64,000 nt of DNA from Pseudoalteromonas citrea (GTDB lineage Bacteria > Pseudomonadota > Gammaproteobacteria > Enterobacterales > Alteromonadaceae): the NCBI RefSeq assembly GCF_000238375.3, contig NZ_AHBZ03000023.1:124001-188000 (forward strand). The letters run 5' to 3'. A program made the position numbers and the translations under genes. Shown one piece after another: positions 19,676 to 28,147 of the stretch. The first letter of the stretch is position 1, and each line of letters opens with the position of its first letter. The notes under the pieces are model-generated. The model was not told the origin of the DNA, searched no databases, and saw nothing but the letters and a program-made list of their open reading frames with translations.

Positions 19676-19765
19676 CGCCCACCTTTAACTTTACCAGCCC
19701 ACCCTTTATGGTTTCGAGATTCACAGGTAGTGCTATTTAAAAAGCGATGTTATCATGATTAAACT

Positions 19766-19781
19766 AGATGTATAGCCGTCT
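19766..19781. promoter_or_regulatory. Candidate tandem MetJ boxes between ybdL and mtnB
   Basis: AGATGTAT-AGCCGTCT is two adjacent 8-mers, each matching 6 or 7 of 8 positions of the met box AGACGTCT. It lies 39 bases before mtnB in the divergent ybdL/mtnB intergenic region. A near-identical pair stands between mtnA and mtnK. Methionine-dependent repression of both arms is inferred. Confidence 0.7.
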
Positions 19782-19819
19782 AAAATGAATTGTAATGCAT
19801 AACGCAAAGGTAACATAAG

Positions 19820-20434
19820 ATGCAAAATCATGCTGCAAAACGCGCCTTGATTGAGACTGGGCGTTGGATAAGCCAACAAGGATGGGTCCCCGCAACTGGT
19901 GGCAACTTTTCAATAAAAACTGATTCAGGGTTTGTTGTCACCGCCAGTGGACACCATAAAGGATATCTCGAACCGGAGCACTTTTTAGAGTTATGTGCTG
20001 ACGGGCAAATTACTGCAGGTAATGGCGCGCCTTCCGCTGAAACAGCTCTTCACCTTATGTTATATCAACTTAGTCCGAACACTGAATGCGTGTTACATAC
20101 TCACTCTGTCGCTGCAACGACACTTTCGCGTTTTGTCCGTGATGACACGTTGCAAATAGAAGGCTATGAGATGCAAAAATCACTCAGAGGCATTCAAAGT
20201 CACTTAACCCCTTTGCACATTGCTATTTTTGACAATGATCAAAATATTGAGATATTGGCGCAGCGTGTCGCCAAACATCATGCCACCACACCAGTTGTGC
20301 ATGGCGTATTGATCCGTGGCCATGGTTTGTATGCAATGGGTGATAGCATTGCAGAAACTCGCCGGCATATCGAGGGGTTAGAATTTTTGTTTGCTTGCGA
20401 ACTTGAACGTATAAAATTAGAGGGTACACGATGA
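19820..20434 (+). CDS. mtnB: Methylthioribulose-1-phosphate dehydratase
   Basis: MtnB dehydrates 5-methylthioribulose-1-phosphate to the diketo intermediate of methionine salvage. The 204-residue class II aldolase-like protein shows GGNFSIK, a TASGHHKG substrate loop, the zinc ligands in HTHSVAATTLS and a third His in RGHGLYAMG. The start follows AAAGGT. It is the first gene of a tightly packed mtnB-mtnC-mtnD operon, and its stop overlaps the mtnC start by four bases. A candidate MetJ operator lies just upstream. Confidence 0.95.
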   Translation: MQNHAAKRALIETGRWISQQGWVPATGGNFSIKTDSGFVVTASGHHKGYLEPEHFLELCADGQITAGNGAPSAETALHLMLYQLSPNTECVLHTHSVAATTLSRFVRDDTLQIEGYEMQKSLRGIQSHLTPLHIAIFDNDQNIEILAQRVAKHHATTPVVHGVLIRGHGLYAMGDSIAETRRHIEGLEFLFACELERIKLEGTR

Positions 20435-21111
20435 TTAAAGCCATTCTCACAGATATTGAAGGTACGATCACCCGAATATCATTCGTCAAAGATATCTTAT
20501 TTCCATACGCTGCCAAACACTTACCTAAATTTGTCGAACAACATCAGCATGTCCCAGAAGTCGCAGCACAATTACATGAAGTAAAACACCTCATTGCAAA
20601 GCCCACGGCATCAACATCAGAAGCCATCGATGCACTCCTCAATTGGATCAAAAATGATGAAAAAGTTACTCCTTTAAAGCAGTTGCAAGGGCTGATCTGG
20701 CAAGCAGGATACGAAAATGGTGACTTTACTGGTCATATCTATCCTGATGCATTCGAATTTCTCAACGCGCAGTACACCGCCAAACTTAATCTTTATGTAT
20801 ATTCTTCGGGATCAGTCAAAGCACAGAAATTGCTATTTGAGTATTCTGATTATGGCGATATCAGACCGTTATTTAACGCCTATTTTGATACTAAAGTTGG
20901 TGGAAAAAAAGAGGCTCAATCATACCTAAACATAGTAGAGCAGCTCCCTTACCTTGCCTCTGAAATCTTGTTTCTAAGTGATATTGTTGAAGAATTAGAT
21001 GCAGCCAAATCAGCAGGTCTAGCCACCTTACAGTTATGGCGTGATGGTCAAACCCAATCGGCTGCACACCCTATTATCACTGATTTTAATCAATATACGA
21101 GTAACAACTAA
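20431..21111 (+). CDS. mtnC: Acireductone synthase (enolase-phosphatase E1)
   Basis: MtnC enolises the diketo phosphate and then dephosphorylates it to acireductone. The 226-residue HAD-superfamily enzyme has motif I as TDIEGTIT (nucleophile Asp, with Glu two residues on), motif II in VYSSGSVKAQ and motif IV in FLSDIVEELDAA. Start and stop codons overlap those of mtnB and mtnD (ATGA and a one-base overlap), which indicates translational coupling. Confidence 0.95.
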   Translation: MIKAILTDIEGTITRISFVKDILFPYAAKHLPKFVEQHQHVPEVAAQLHEVKHLIAKPTASTSEAIDALLNWIKNDEKVTPLKQLQGLIWQAGYENGDFTGHIYPDAFEFLNAQYTAKLNLYVYSSGSVKAQKLLFEYSDYGDIRPLFNAYFDTKVGGKKEAQSYLNIVEQLPYLASEILFLSDIVEELDAAKSAGLATLQLWRDGQTQSAAHPIITDFNQYTSNN

Positions 21112-21653
21112 TGAGCCAGCTTACTATTTACCGTCACGACAATCCCGCTCAACATACCTTTGATAGCCATGATCCAGCGCTAATAGCCCAGCAGCTTAGC
21201 CATATTGGCGTGAGGTTTGAACAGTGGCAGGCAAGTCATGACATTACTGATGATATGAACCAAGGTGACATCATTGAGGCTTATCAAGCTGACATTACTC
21301 GACTAAAAGCAGCGCAGGGCTATAAAACTGTGGATGTTATAAGCCTCGCCAAAGGCAACCCAAATGCAGCACAGTTACGCCAGAAGTTCCTTTTTGAACA
21401 CACCCACAGCGAAGATGAAGTGCGATTTTTTGTCAAAGGACAAGGACTATTTTGCTTGCACTTACATGAACAAGTTTTTCAAGTGTTGTGTCAGCAAGGT
21501 GATCTCATATCCGTGCCTAAAAATACACCGCATTGGTTCGACATGGGCAGCGACCCAGAGTTTAGTGCAATTCGGTTATTTGACAACCAAGAAGGCTGGG
21601 TTGCCACGTCAACGGAGTCTGAAATCGCAAAGCGATTTCCACTGATAGATTAA
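21111..21653 (+). CDS. mtnD: Acireductone dioxygenase
   Basis: MtnD cleaves acireductone with O2 to formate and 4-methylthio-2-oxobutyrate, the keto acid of methionine (the Fe form). The 180-residue cupin carries the metal-binding set EHTHSEDEVRFF (two His and a Glu) and a downstream His in NTPHWFDMG. It is the last gene of mtnBCD and is followed by a strong terminator. The product is the substrate of the YbdL-type aminotransferase encoded divergently at the other end of the cluster. Confidence 0.95.
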   Translation: MSQLTIYRHDNPAQHTFDSHDPALIAQQLSHIGVRFEQWQASHDITDDMNQGDIIEAYQADITRLKAAQGYKTVDVISLAKGNPNAAQLRQKFLFEHTHSEDEVRFFVKGQGLFCLHLHEQVFQVLCQQGDLISVPKNTPHWFDMGSDPEFSAIRLFDNQEGWVATSTESEIAKRFPLID

Positions 21654-21664
21654 ACTTGAGAAAG

Positions 21665-21694
21665 AGAAAGGCAATAGACGTTGCCTTTCTTTTT
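21665..21694 (+). terminator. Terminator of the mtnBCD operon
   Basis: A 10-bp stem AGAAAGGCAA/TTGCCTTTCT with a 6-nt loop, followed by five T residues. It lies just before the 3' end of the convergent S9 peptidase gene. Confidence 0.88.
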
Positions 21695-21697
21695 ATT

Positions 21698-23656
21698 CTA
21701 CAGCTTTAGATTATCGTCCAAAAATGCTAATACTCGCTTATAGTACGCAGTACGATGCTCAGCTTTATAAAAGCCATGCCCTTCCGTTTCTAACAGCATA
21801 TACTGATAGTCATGCTTGGCTTTTTTTAATGCTTTTACTAGAGACTCAGCCTGCTCTATGGGTGCTCTTTGATCTTTCCCACCATGAACAATTAAAACTG
21901 GCGCTTTCAATTTGGAAATATTATAAGTTGGGGAGAACTCTTGCAATTGCTGCTCATTGCTTCCCAATACTTCATGCAAATAGTTCCGCCCAGATTGATT
22001 CCCTGCAATATCACCTTCTTCAAACATTAGTGGTAAGTCATATACTCCCACAACCCCAATGGCACATTTGAATAAGTCAGGCTCTATAATCGCGCTCTGC
22101 AATGCTGAATATCCGCCAAAGCTTGACCCCATGATACACATGTTATCTGCATTTACATAACCAGCCTTAATGACATACTTTGTAGCATCAATAATATCAT
22201 GCTGAATAGCTCGACCCCACTCACCATGTCCAGCATGCTCAAAGTTAAGGCCATACCCTCCAGAGCCTCTAAAGTTAACTTTTAATACAGCAATACCTCT
22301 GCTTGCTAACAGCTGGCTTTCAAGTTCAAATCCCCAATAATCTCTTGGTCCATGTGGCCCACCATGCGGCATAACGACAAGCGGTAAATTTTTAGCTTCT
22401 TTACCTTTTGGTAAGGTCAAATAGCCATGAATACTTAAACCATCCCTAGCCGTAAGGCTTATTGGCTTTGTCGTTGACATTTGTTCAGTAGGCAGCCAAC
22501 TTCTTTGCGCAAACAAGAATTTTAGCTTCCCTTTATATTCATCGTATAAATAATATTGCCCTGGGTTTTTATCACTTCGTACAAAAACAATGCTGCGTTT
22601 GTTATCTTTACTGGTGCTTGCTAAATGTACTTGTGAATTTGGAAAAGTCGCTAATAGTGACTTTAACTTTTTACTATTTGCGGATGCTTTATCAACAAAA
22701 GCATAACTTGGGTATCCGGCGTCTAATTCCACAGCAAAAACTTCTTTACTATAGCTATCAACCCATACGTTAGATGGGGATACCTGACTATCTTGGAATA
22801 CTTTGTCAGCTGTCCCTGTAGCAATATTAAGTTTATAAATACCCTTTGGTTCACCTGACTCAGATCCAGTAATTAATACGTATTTTCCTGACTTATCAAA
22901 TGACCATGGTGTAATATCTTGTAAAGCAATTTTTTTCAGAGGCAATGGCTGCCATTTATCACCACGCTTTTCTCGAATATGAATGGATTGATCAATATAG
23001 TTTTCTGATGATACAACTACACGGACATTCCCTTGATGGTCTGTCAAATATCTCCCCATCTTAGACGGTGAGTTTGCAACCCTTTTGCGCTTACCATTAT
23101 GTATATTTACACGATAAACCGCGGTTCGGGGCTCTTTTACCGAATCCCAAGGGTAAGTCACAATCAAAATGTGGTCCTGATCATCAGGCAAGCTATCTAA
23201 TACATAAGATGTGCCATATAACGGCGTTGCTTTTCGAATAGAGGATCCAACTTGCATCTCACCAAGATAACCAACAACATACTGCTTACGTGACCCATCT
23301 GCATTCATTGCAACTAGCTCACCACGATATTGCGGCTGATCTGCCCAACCTCTTAAGTATTGCTTTTCAACAACCACACGGTCATCACTCGCCCAAATGT
23401 AACTCCCAACTTGTGCATCATTCGAAAATGCAACACCACTAATGATCTTGTTGTCTTTTACATCTAGAATATAAAGATTATTTTTTCCATCGACTTTAGA
23501 CACAAATGCTAAGTATTCTCCAGTCGGTGAAATTTGCACCTGACCGTATGCCATTCCTTTGCTGAAGTGCTCCACAGGAATATTTGAAGAAGCATACGCT
23601 CCCCCAAAACTGTACAGTACTGTGATATACCAGCATATCTGTAAAAATATTTTCAT
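21698..23656 (-). CDS. S9 family peptidase (prolyl oligopeptidase type), exported
   Basis: A 652-residue protein with an N-terminal signal peptide (about 1-22, GGAYASS). The N-terminal beta-propeller-like region holds weak PD40 motifs (SPTGEYLAF). The C-terminal alpha/beta-hydrolase domain has the nucleophile S512 in MGSSFGGYS, an acid residue in VHGGKDQRAP and His in EGHGFY. This matches the acylaminoacyl-peptidase branch of family S9. It is inserted between mtnD and mtnA with no evident link to methionine salvage. Its start lies 30 bases downstream of the mtnA stop on the same strand, so read-through from mtnA is possible. The physiological substrate is unknown. Confidence 0.9.
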   Translation of the reverse strand: MKIFLQICWYITVLYSFGGAYASSNIPVEHFSKGMAYGQVQISPTGEYLAFVSKVDGKNNLYILDVKDNKIISGVAFSNDAQVGSYIWASDDRVVVEKQYLRGWADQPQYRGELVAMNADGSRKQYVVGYLGEMQVGSSIRKATPLYGTSYVLDSLPDDQDHILIVTYPWDSVKEPRTAVYRVNIHNGKRKRVANSPSKMGRYLTDHQGNVRVVVSSENYIDQSIHIREKRGDKWQPLPLKKIALQDITPWSFDKSGKYVLITGSESGEPKGIYKLNIATGTADKVFQDSQVSPSNVWVDSYSKEVFAVELDAGYPSYAFVDKASANSKKLKSLLATFPNSQVHLASTSKDNKRSIVFVRSDKNPGQYYLYDEYKGKLKFLFAQRSWLPTEQMSTTKPISLTARDGLSIHGYLTLPKGKEAKNLPLVVMPHGGPHGPRDYWGFELESQLLASRGIAVLKVNFRGSGGYGLNFEHAGHGEWGRAIQHDIIDATKYVIKAGYVNADNMCIMGSSFGGYSALQSAIIEPDLFKCAIGVVGVYDLPLMFEEGDIAGNQSGRNYLHEVLGSNEQQLQEFSPTYNISKLKAPVLIVHGGKDQRAPIEQAESLVKALKKAKHDYQYMLLETEGHGFYKAEHRTAYYKRVLAFLDDNLKL

Positions 23657-23686
23657 AATCAGCCTATTATTGAGTGAATAATGATT

Positions 23687-24721
23687 TTACACACGGCTTA
23701 GCCCTTGATTCAAGACGAAGCTTTTACTATATATGCCAGTGTCTAATATCCAACCCGTTACTAAGTGTGCCGGTGTTACATCAAAGGCAGGATTATAAAC
23801 TTGGCTAGTTAAGGGCGCCCATTCACATTTGCCAAAGCTGCCACTAACCCCTCGCACTTCCGCATCGTCCCGATTCTCAATGGGGATCGCTTCACCATTC
23901 TCACAATTCAGATCAAGCGTTGTTCGCGGCGCAACCACATAAAATGGAATATGATGAAACTGTGCCAACACAGCCAAGTTATAGGTGCCCACTTTATTAG
24001 CAAAGTCACCATTGGCGGCGATACGATCAGCACCGACAAAAATCTTATCCACTTTACCTGCAGCCATTAAGCTCGCCGCCATATTGTCACACAATAAGGT
24101 GTACGGTATTTCCCAGCTTTCTAATTCATACGCCGTCAAACGCGCTCCTTGCAGCAAAGGACGTGTTTCATCAACCCATATATGGATGTCACCATGGCGT
24201 TGATGCGCTTTGTAAATAACACCCAATGCGGTCCCGACACCTGCTGTAGCAAGTGCGCCGGTATTGCAGTGTGTTAATATTTGGTCGCCTGCATCAACCA
24301 AGCTGGCTCCAAAGTCAGCCATGGCATCACATAGCGCGATATCTTCTAAAAACAATGCTTCAGCGGTATCAACCAGCGCAGATACATAGTTCGTCTTACA
24401 TAACGCTTGGCGCATTTTATTCATGCAATGCATCAGGTTTACCGCTGTCGGTCGCGTTGCTTCCAAGTCATCTATCGCTTGCGCTAACTCTTTATGCGTA
24501 GCACCTTGTTCAGCCAAATAAGCCACGAGTAACGTTGCTGCTAAACCAATCAAAGGTGCACCACGGACTTTTAATTCAACAATTAACGATTGCATATGTG
24601 ACACGCTCTCGCAGCGATGCCATTTGCTCTGGTGGGGCAGTAAGTACTGATCAAGTACCCATACTGAACCGTCTTGATACTTCAAACTCCGTGCTTCTAA
24701 TGTTTGCATTGGCCGTCTCAT
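23687..24721 (-). CDS. mtnA: S-methyl-5-thioribose-1-phosphate isomerase
   Basis: MtnA isomerises methylthioribose-1-phosphate to methylthioribulose-1-phosphate, the substrate of MtnB. The 344-residue protein belongs to the eIF2B-like family. It shows KVRGAPLIG, the catalytic Cys in ILTHCNTGALATAG and the catalytic Asp in VGADRIAANGDFANKVGTY. The start may be the fifth codon (ATG at 24709, MQTLEARS). It is transcribed divergently from mtnK across a region with tandem MetJ-like boxes. Confidence 0.95.
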   Translation of the reverse strand: MRRPMQTLEARSLKYQDGSVWVLDQYLLPHQSKWHRCESVSHMQSLIVELKVRGAPLIGLAATLLVAYLAEQGATHKELAQAIDDLEATRPTAVNLMHCMNKMRQALCKTNYVSALVDTAEALFLEDIALCDAMADFGASLVDAGDQILTHCNTGALATAGVGTALGVIYKAHQRHGDIHIWVDETRPLLQGARLTAYELESWEIPYTLLCDNMAASLMAAGKVDKIFVGADRIAANGDFANKVGTYNLAVLAQFHHIPFYVVAPRTTLDLNCENGEAIPIENRDDAEVRGVSGSFGKCEWAPLTSQVYNPAFDVTPAHLVTGWILDTGIYSKSFVLNQGLSRV

Positions 24722-24753
24722 GTTGAATAAAAGTCATTTGATATTTTACATTA

Positions 24754-24777
24754 AGATCTAAAGATGTATAGACATCT
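24754..24777. promoter_or_regulatory. Candidate MetJ operator between mtnA and mtnK
   Basis: AGATGTAT-AGACATCT (24762-24777) is two adjacent met-box-like 8-mers matching AGACGTCT at 6 and 7 of 8 positions. A weaker 8-mer AGATCTAA precedes it directly in the same register. It lies between the divergent mtnA and mtnK genes and matches the site upstream of mtnB. Confidence 0.75.
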
Positions 24778-24831
24778 AAACACTTAAAAATATAGAATGC
24801 TAAACACTTAATTAACTTGAGATAATAATCT

Positions 24832-26034
24832 ATGACTCAATACTCTGTTTTTGATAGTGAAAAAGCACTCGGCTATGTGGCATCTTTAGGCTCTCTGTTT
24901 AACTTACAGGCCCCTCTAAGTTGCTACGAATTTGGCGATGGTAACTTAAACTTAGTATTTAGGATTAGCGACAGCGCAGGTCGTAGTATTATTCTCAAGC
25001 AAGCGCTCCCGTATGCTCGCTGTGTGGGTGAATCATGGCCTTTAACGCTCGACAGAGCGCGTATTGAAGCCAGTGTTTTGAAATTGCATGGCGTTGTTTG
25101 CCCAGAGACAACCGTTAAAGTATTACACCAAAATGATCAATTGGCACTGACAATATTAGAAGACCTTGGGCAATTGGCCATTCTTCGGACCGCACTTAAT
25201 AACGGGGAAACCTATCCTAAGTTAAGCAAAGATATCGCCACTCATCTGGCTACCACTAGCTTTAATTACAGTGATTTCGTACTCACTCCAGCCAAGAAAA
25301 AATCCCTCGTCAGTGAGTTTTTAAACCCCGAATTATGTGCCATTACTGAAGAACTCTTCTTTGATGACCCTTATCATCAGCATGAACGAAACGACTTCCC
25401 TATAACATTGACTGAACCTGTTAGTGCATTGAGAAATAATGCACAGCTTCGTCTCGAAGTGGCCAAACTGAAAGCGAAGTTTCTCTGTTCACCACAAACG
25501 TTATTACATGGTGATGTGCATACGGGCAGTATTTTTGTCGACGCAAATACCACCAAAGTTATTGACCCTGAATTTGGTTTTTTTGGTCCAATTGGCTTTG
25601 ACTTAGGCTCTTTCGTTGGCAATTTGCTGTTAAATTACTGTGCACAGCAGGCACGTATTGAAAGCTTACCTCAACGTCGTCAAATGCAAACTTATTTAAT
25701 ATCATGCATCGCTGAATGCTTACTTACTTTCGAGCAAAGCTGGCAAACCTTAGCAAATACACACACCCAAGACGTAACACTGCGAGATCCTGCGTATATT
25801 GATCACTTTATCAGTAGTATTATGCAGGATGCGATGGGGTATTGTGGTACCGAGCTCATCCGCCGTACCATTGGGCTCGCACATGTCGCTGATATTGAAG
25901 GTATCGAAGATAAAACAGCCCGCTTTGCCGTCGAGCAACATACATTATTGCTTGGCGAGCAGTTGATCCTTAATTCATCAAGCTGCACCAGTCAGAAAAA
26001 TACAATGCAATTATTATTGAGCTTACTAAACTAG
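24832..26034 (+). CDS. mtnK: 5-methylthioribose kinase
   Basis: MtnK phosphorylates methylthioribose at C1. Together with MTA nucleosidase (not in this window) it feeds the salvage pathway. The 400-residue protein has an aminoglycoside-phosphotransferase-like kinase fold. It shows the N-terminal glycine-rich stretch FGDGNLNLVF, an ATP-binding Lys in SIILKQALPY, the catalytic HGDVHTGSIF and the metal-binding DPEFGFFGPIGFDLG. It is divergent from mtnA and ends at a strong terminator. The set K, A, B, C, D plus aminotransferase is therefore complete within about 8.4 kb. Confidence 0.95.
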   Translation: MTQYSVFDSEKALGYVASLGSLFNLQAPLSCYEFGDGNLNLVFRISDSAGRSIILKQALPYARCVGESWPLTLDRARIEASVLKLHGVVCPETTVKVLHQNDQLALTILEDLGQLAILRTALNNGETYPKLSKDIATHLATTSFNYSDFVLTPAKKKSLVSEFLNPELCAITEELFFDDPYHQHERNDFPITLTEPVSALRNNAQLRLEVAKLKAKFLCSPQTLLHGDVHTGSIFVDANTTKVIDPEFGFFGPIGFDLGSFVGNLLLNYCAQQARIESLPQRRQMQTYLISCIAECLLTFEQSWQTLANTHTQDVTLRDPAYIDHFISSIMQDAMGYCGTELIRRTIGLAHVADIEGIEDKTARFAVEQHTLLLGEQLILNSSSCTSQKNTMQLLLSLLN

Positions 26035-26036
26035 CA

Positions 26037-26077
26037 CTGTGCGGTGCCTAAAAACTTAGGCACCGCACAGGTTTTTT
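26037..26077. terminator. Bidirectional terminator between mtnK and the DUF885 gene
   Basis: A perfect 14-bp inverted repeat, CTGTGCGGTGCCTA paired with TAGGCACCGCACAG around a short A-rich loop, is followed by six T residues on the plus strand. It lies between convergent genes. Confidence 0.9.
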
Positions 26078-26081
26078 AATT

Positions 26082-27842
26082 CTACTGCTTAGCCAATTCA
26101 GCTTTAATATAAAGGCCTATCTGCTCTTCTAAAACAAACAAAGGCACCGAACCATGGCGTAGGATTTGATGATGGAACTCTCGTATATCAAACTTCTCCC
26201 CTAAGGCAACTTCCGCTTCGTGACGTAAGCGCTTAATTGTTAACTCGCCAATTTTATAAGACAGTGCTTGTCCTGGCCAAGAAATATAGCGATCTGTCTC
26301 AGTCTTGATATTGTGCAGTGATAGCGCACTGTTATCTTTCATAAAGTTCATCGCACGTTCTCGGCTCCAACCAAACATATGCATACCCGTATCAACCACT
26401 AACCGTGCAGCTCGCCACATTTCATAAGTCAAACGACCAAAGTTACTGTAAGGGTCTTTATAAAAGCCCGCCTCCAGCCCCAAATACTCCGAATATAGAC
26501 CCCACCCTTCTCCAAATGCCGAAATATAGGTATTGCGACGATAACCCGGTAAATACTCCAACTCTGCATTCAAGGCTATTTGCAAATGGTGTCCAGGTAC
26601 TGCTTCGTGCAATGTCAGTGCTTCAAGTACATATAATGGTCGCTTATCTAGCGCATAGGTGTTCACCCAATAAAACCCAGCTTCATCATCCTTTGTAGCA
26701 CCACTGTATCTGCCCGTCGTATATTTTGGTGCGATGCTAGCAGGCACTGGCGCAACTCCATACGGTCTACGCGGTAAGGTGTGGAATAGTTTAGGTAATT
26801 GCGCATCCATTTTTTTGGCGATGAAAGAAGCTTCTTTTAATAACTGCTCCGGTGATGTGGCATAAAATTGCGGGTCCGTTCTTAAAAACTCGACAAACTC
26901 AGCAAATGTGCCTTCAAAACCTATACCATCGATAATTTCCTGCATTTCACTGCGGATCCGTGCCACTTCTTGTAGCCCTAGTTCATGGATCTCACCTGGT
27001 GTCATGGATGTCGTAGTATAGTGACGTGCTCGGTTAATATAAAACGCTTTACCTTGCTCTGTCGCAGAGATACCTATTTCTTGTCGTGCTGCTGGCTTAT
27101 ATTCCTTAACGAAAAAGTCAAAGTAGTCTTGATAAGCGGGTATAACCTGTTGTGTTAACACTCGCTGCGCTTGTGTTTGTAATTGCGCAAACTCAACGTC
27201 TGCGATATTCGCAGAGTTCACCAAGAATGGTTTGTAAAAGGTAGAAGTTGTCACATCATCAACGACAAAAATAGCGATAGATTCTTCATAACCTTTTAAA
27301 ACGGCTTGAGGTTGGGTCAAACCAACTTTAATACCTTCTTTCATCCAATGAATATTTTGTGCGAAATAGCGTGGGATCTGTGCCAATCGACGTAAATACA
27401 GCTCAAAACCCGCCTTACTAGAAAAGTCATGCCCAGCTACCATGGCGGGCATACCTGAGTGAAAACCATACTCAGAGGTTAGGGGAACATAATGACTATT
27501 AAATTTAAACTCATCCACGTCATTTTGGATTTGTGCACGTAATATTGTATGGTTGATCTTATTTTCTGAACTTAAACTTTCCATCGACAGAGCGTCAAGC
27601 TGATTGAGCAACTGAAGGTTGTTTTTATAAGCGTATGCCAAACTCTGTGGTGATAAATCAGGTAACAAGAAAGCATCATCCAGTGCTGTTTTAGCATATG
27701 CATTGTCAGACGCTCTCATAGCCTCAATTTTATCAGCTACCTTGGTAAAGCGTGTATCAATATTACTTTGAGTGAGTTGGCAAGCTGATAAGCAGACGCT
27801 CAACACTGCGATTGCCGTATAGTTTGCTAAAGTGTGTTTCAC
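26082..27842 (-). CDS. DUF885 family lipoprotein, probable metallopeptidase
   Basis: A 586-residue protein with a lipoprotein signal peptide (lipobox LSAC, Cys near residue 21), so probably anchored in the outer or inner membrane facing the periplasm. The DUF885 domain covers most of the protein and contains HEAVPGHH (H412, E413, H418, H419), a zinc-peptidase-like HExxPGHH motif, with the conserved FGEGWGLYSEYLG downstream. Some DUF885 proteins have been described as carboxypeptidase- or dipeptidase-like, but the substrate here is unknown. It is monocistronic. Confidence 0.88.
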   Translation of the reverse strand: MKHTLANYTAIAVLSVCLSACQLTQSNIDTRFTKVADKIEAMRASDNAYAKTALDDAFLLPDLSPQSLAYAYKNNLQLLNQLDALSMESLSSENKINHTILRAQIQNDVDEFKFNSHYVPLTSEYGFHSGMPAMVAGHDFSSKAGFELYLRRLAQIPRYFAQNIHWMKEGIKVGLTQPQAVLKGYEESIAIFVVDDVTTSTFYKPFLVNSANIADVEFAQLQTQAQRVLTQQVIPAYQDYFDFFVKEYKPAARQEIGISATEQGKAFYINRARHYTTTSMTPGEIHELGLQEVARIRSEMQEIIDGIGFEGTFAEFVEFLRTDPQFYATSPEQLLKEASFIAKKMDAQLPKLFHTLPRRPYGVAPVPASIAPKYTTGRYSGATKDDEAGFYWVNTYALDKRPLYVLEALTLHEAVPGHHLQIALNAELEYLPGYRRNTYISAFGEGWGLYSEYLGLEAGFYKDPYSNFGRLTYEMWRAARLVVDTGMHMFGWSRERAMNFMKDNSALSLHNIKTETDRYISWPGQALSYKIGELTIKRLRHEAEVALGEKFDIREFHHQILRHGSVPLFVLEEQIGLYIKAELAKQ

Positions 27843-28147
27843 TTGATGACCTTATTTTCGTCGAATATGCACGCACTGTATCGAAGCCTATTTATTCACC
27901 GCAACTAAATTCGACAGACGCCACCATTGACATTAGCGCAAAAATCGCACAAACAACATTGAGTTGACTATAAAACCAGCAAATAGACCCTTAAATCTAA
28001 ACTTTCTATACCAAAACCATCGATTTTGCTTTTAAATATGGGCGTGACTCAGTAATGTAGCACCCACTGAAGGGACATTAAGCAACAGCCCAAGGATATC
28101 AAGATTGCACACACACTTTTAGCTGACCTATTATTGCGGTAATTGAA
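27843..28147. other. Intergenic region between divergent DUF885 and GGDEF genes
   Basis: A 305-base stretch between divergent starts. I see no open frame of note, no RNA gene and no convincing inverted repeat. It presumably holds the two promoters, but none is clear enough to place. Confidence 0.4.
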
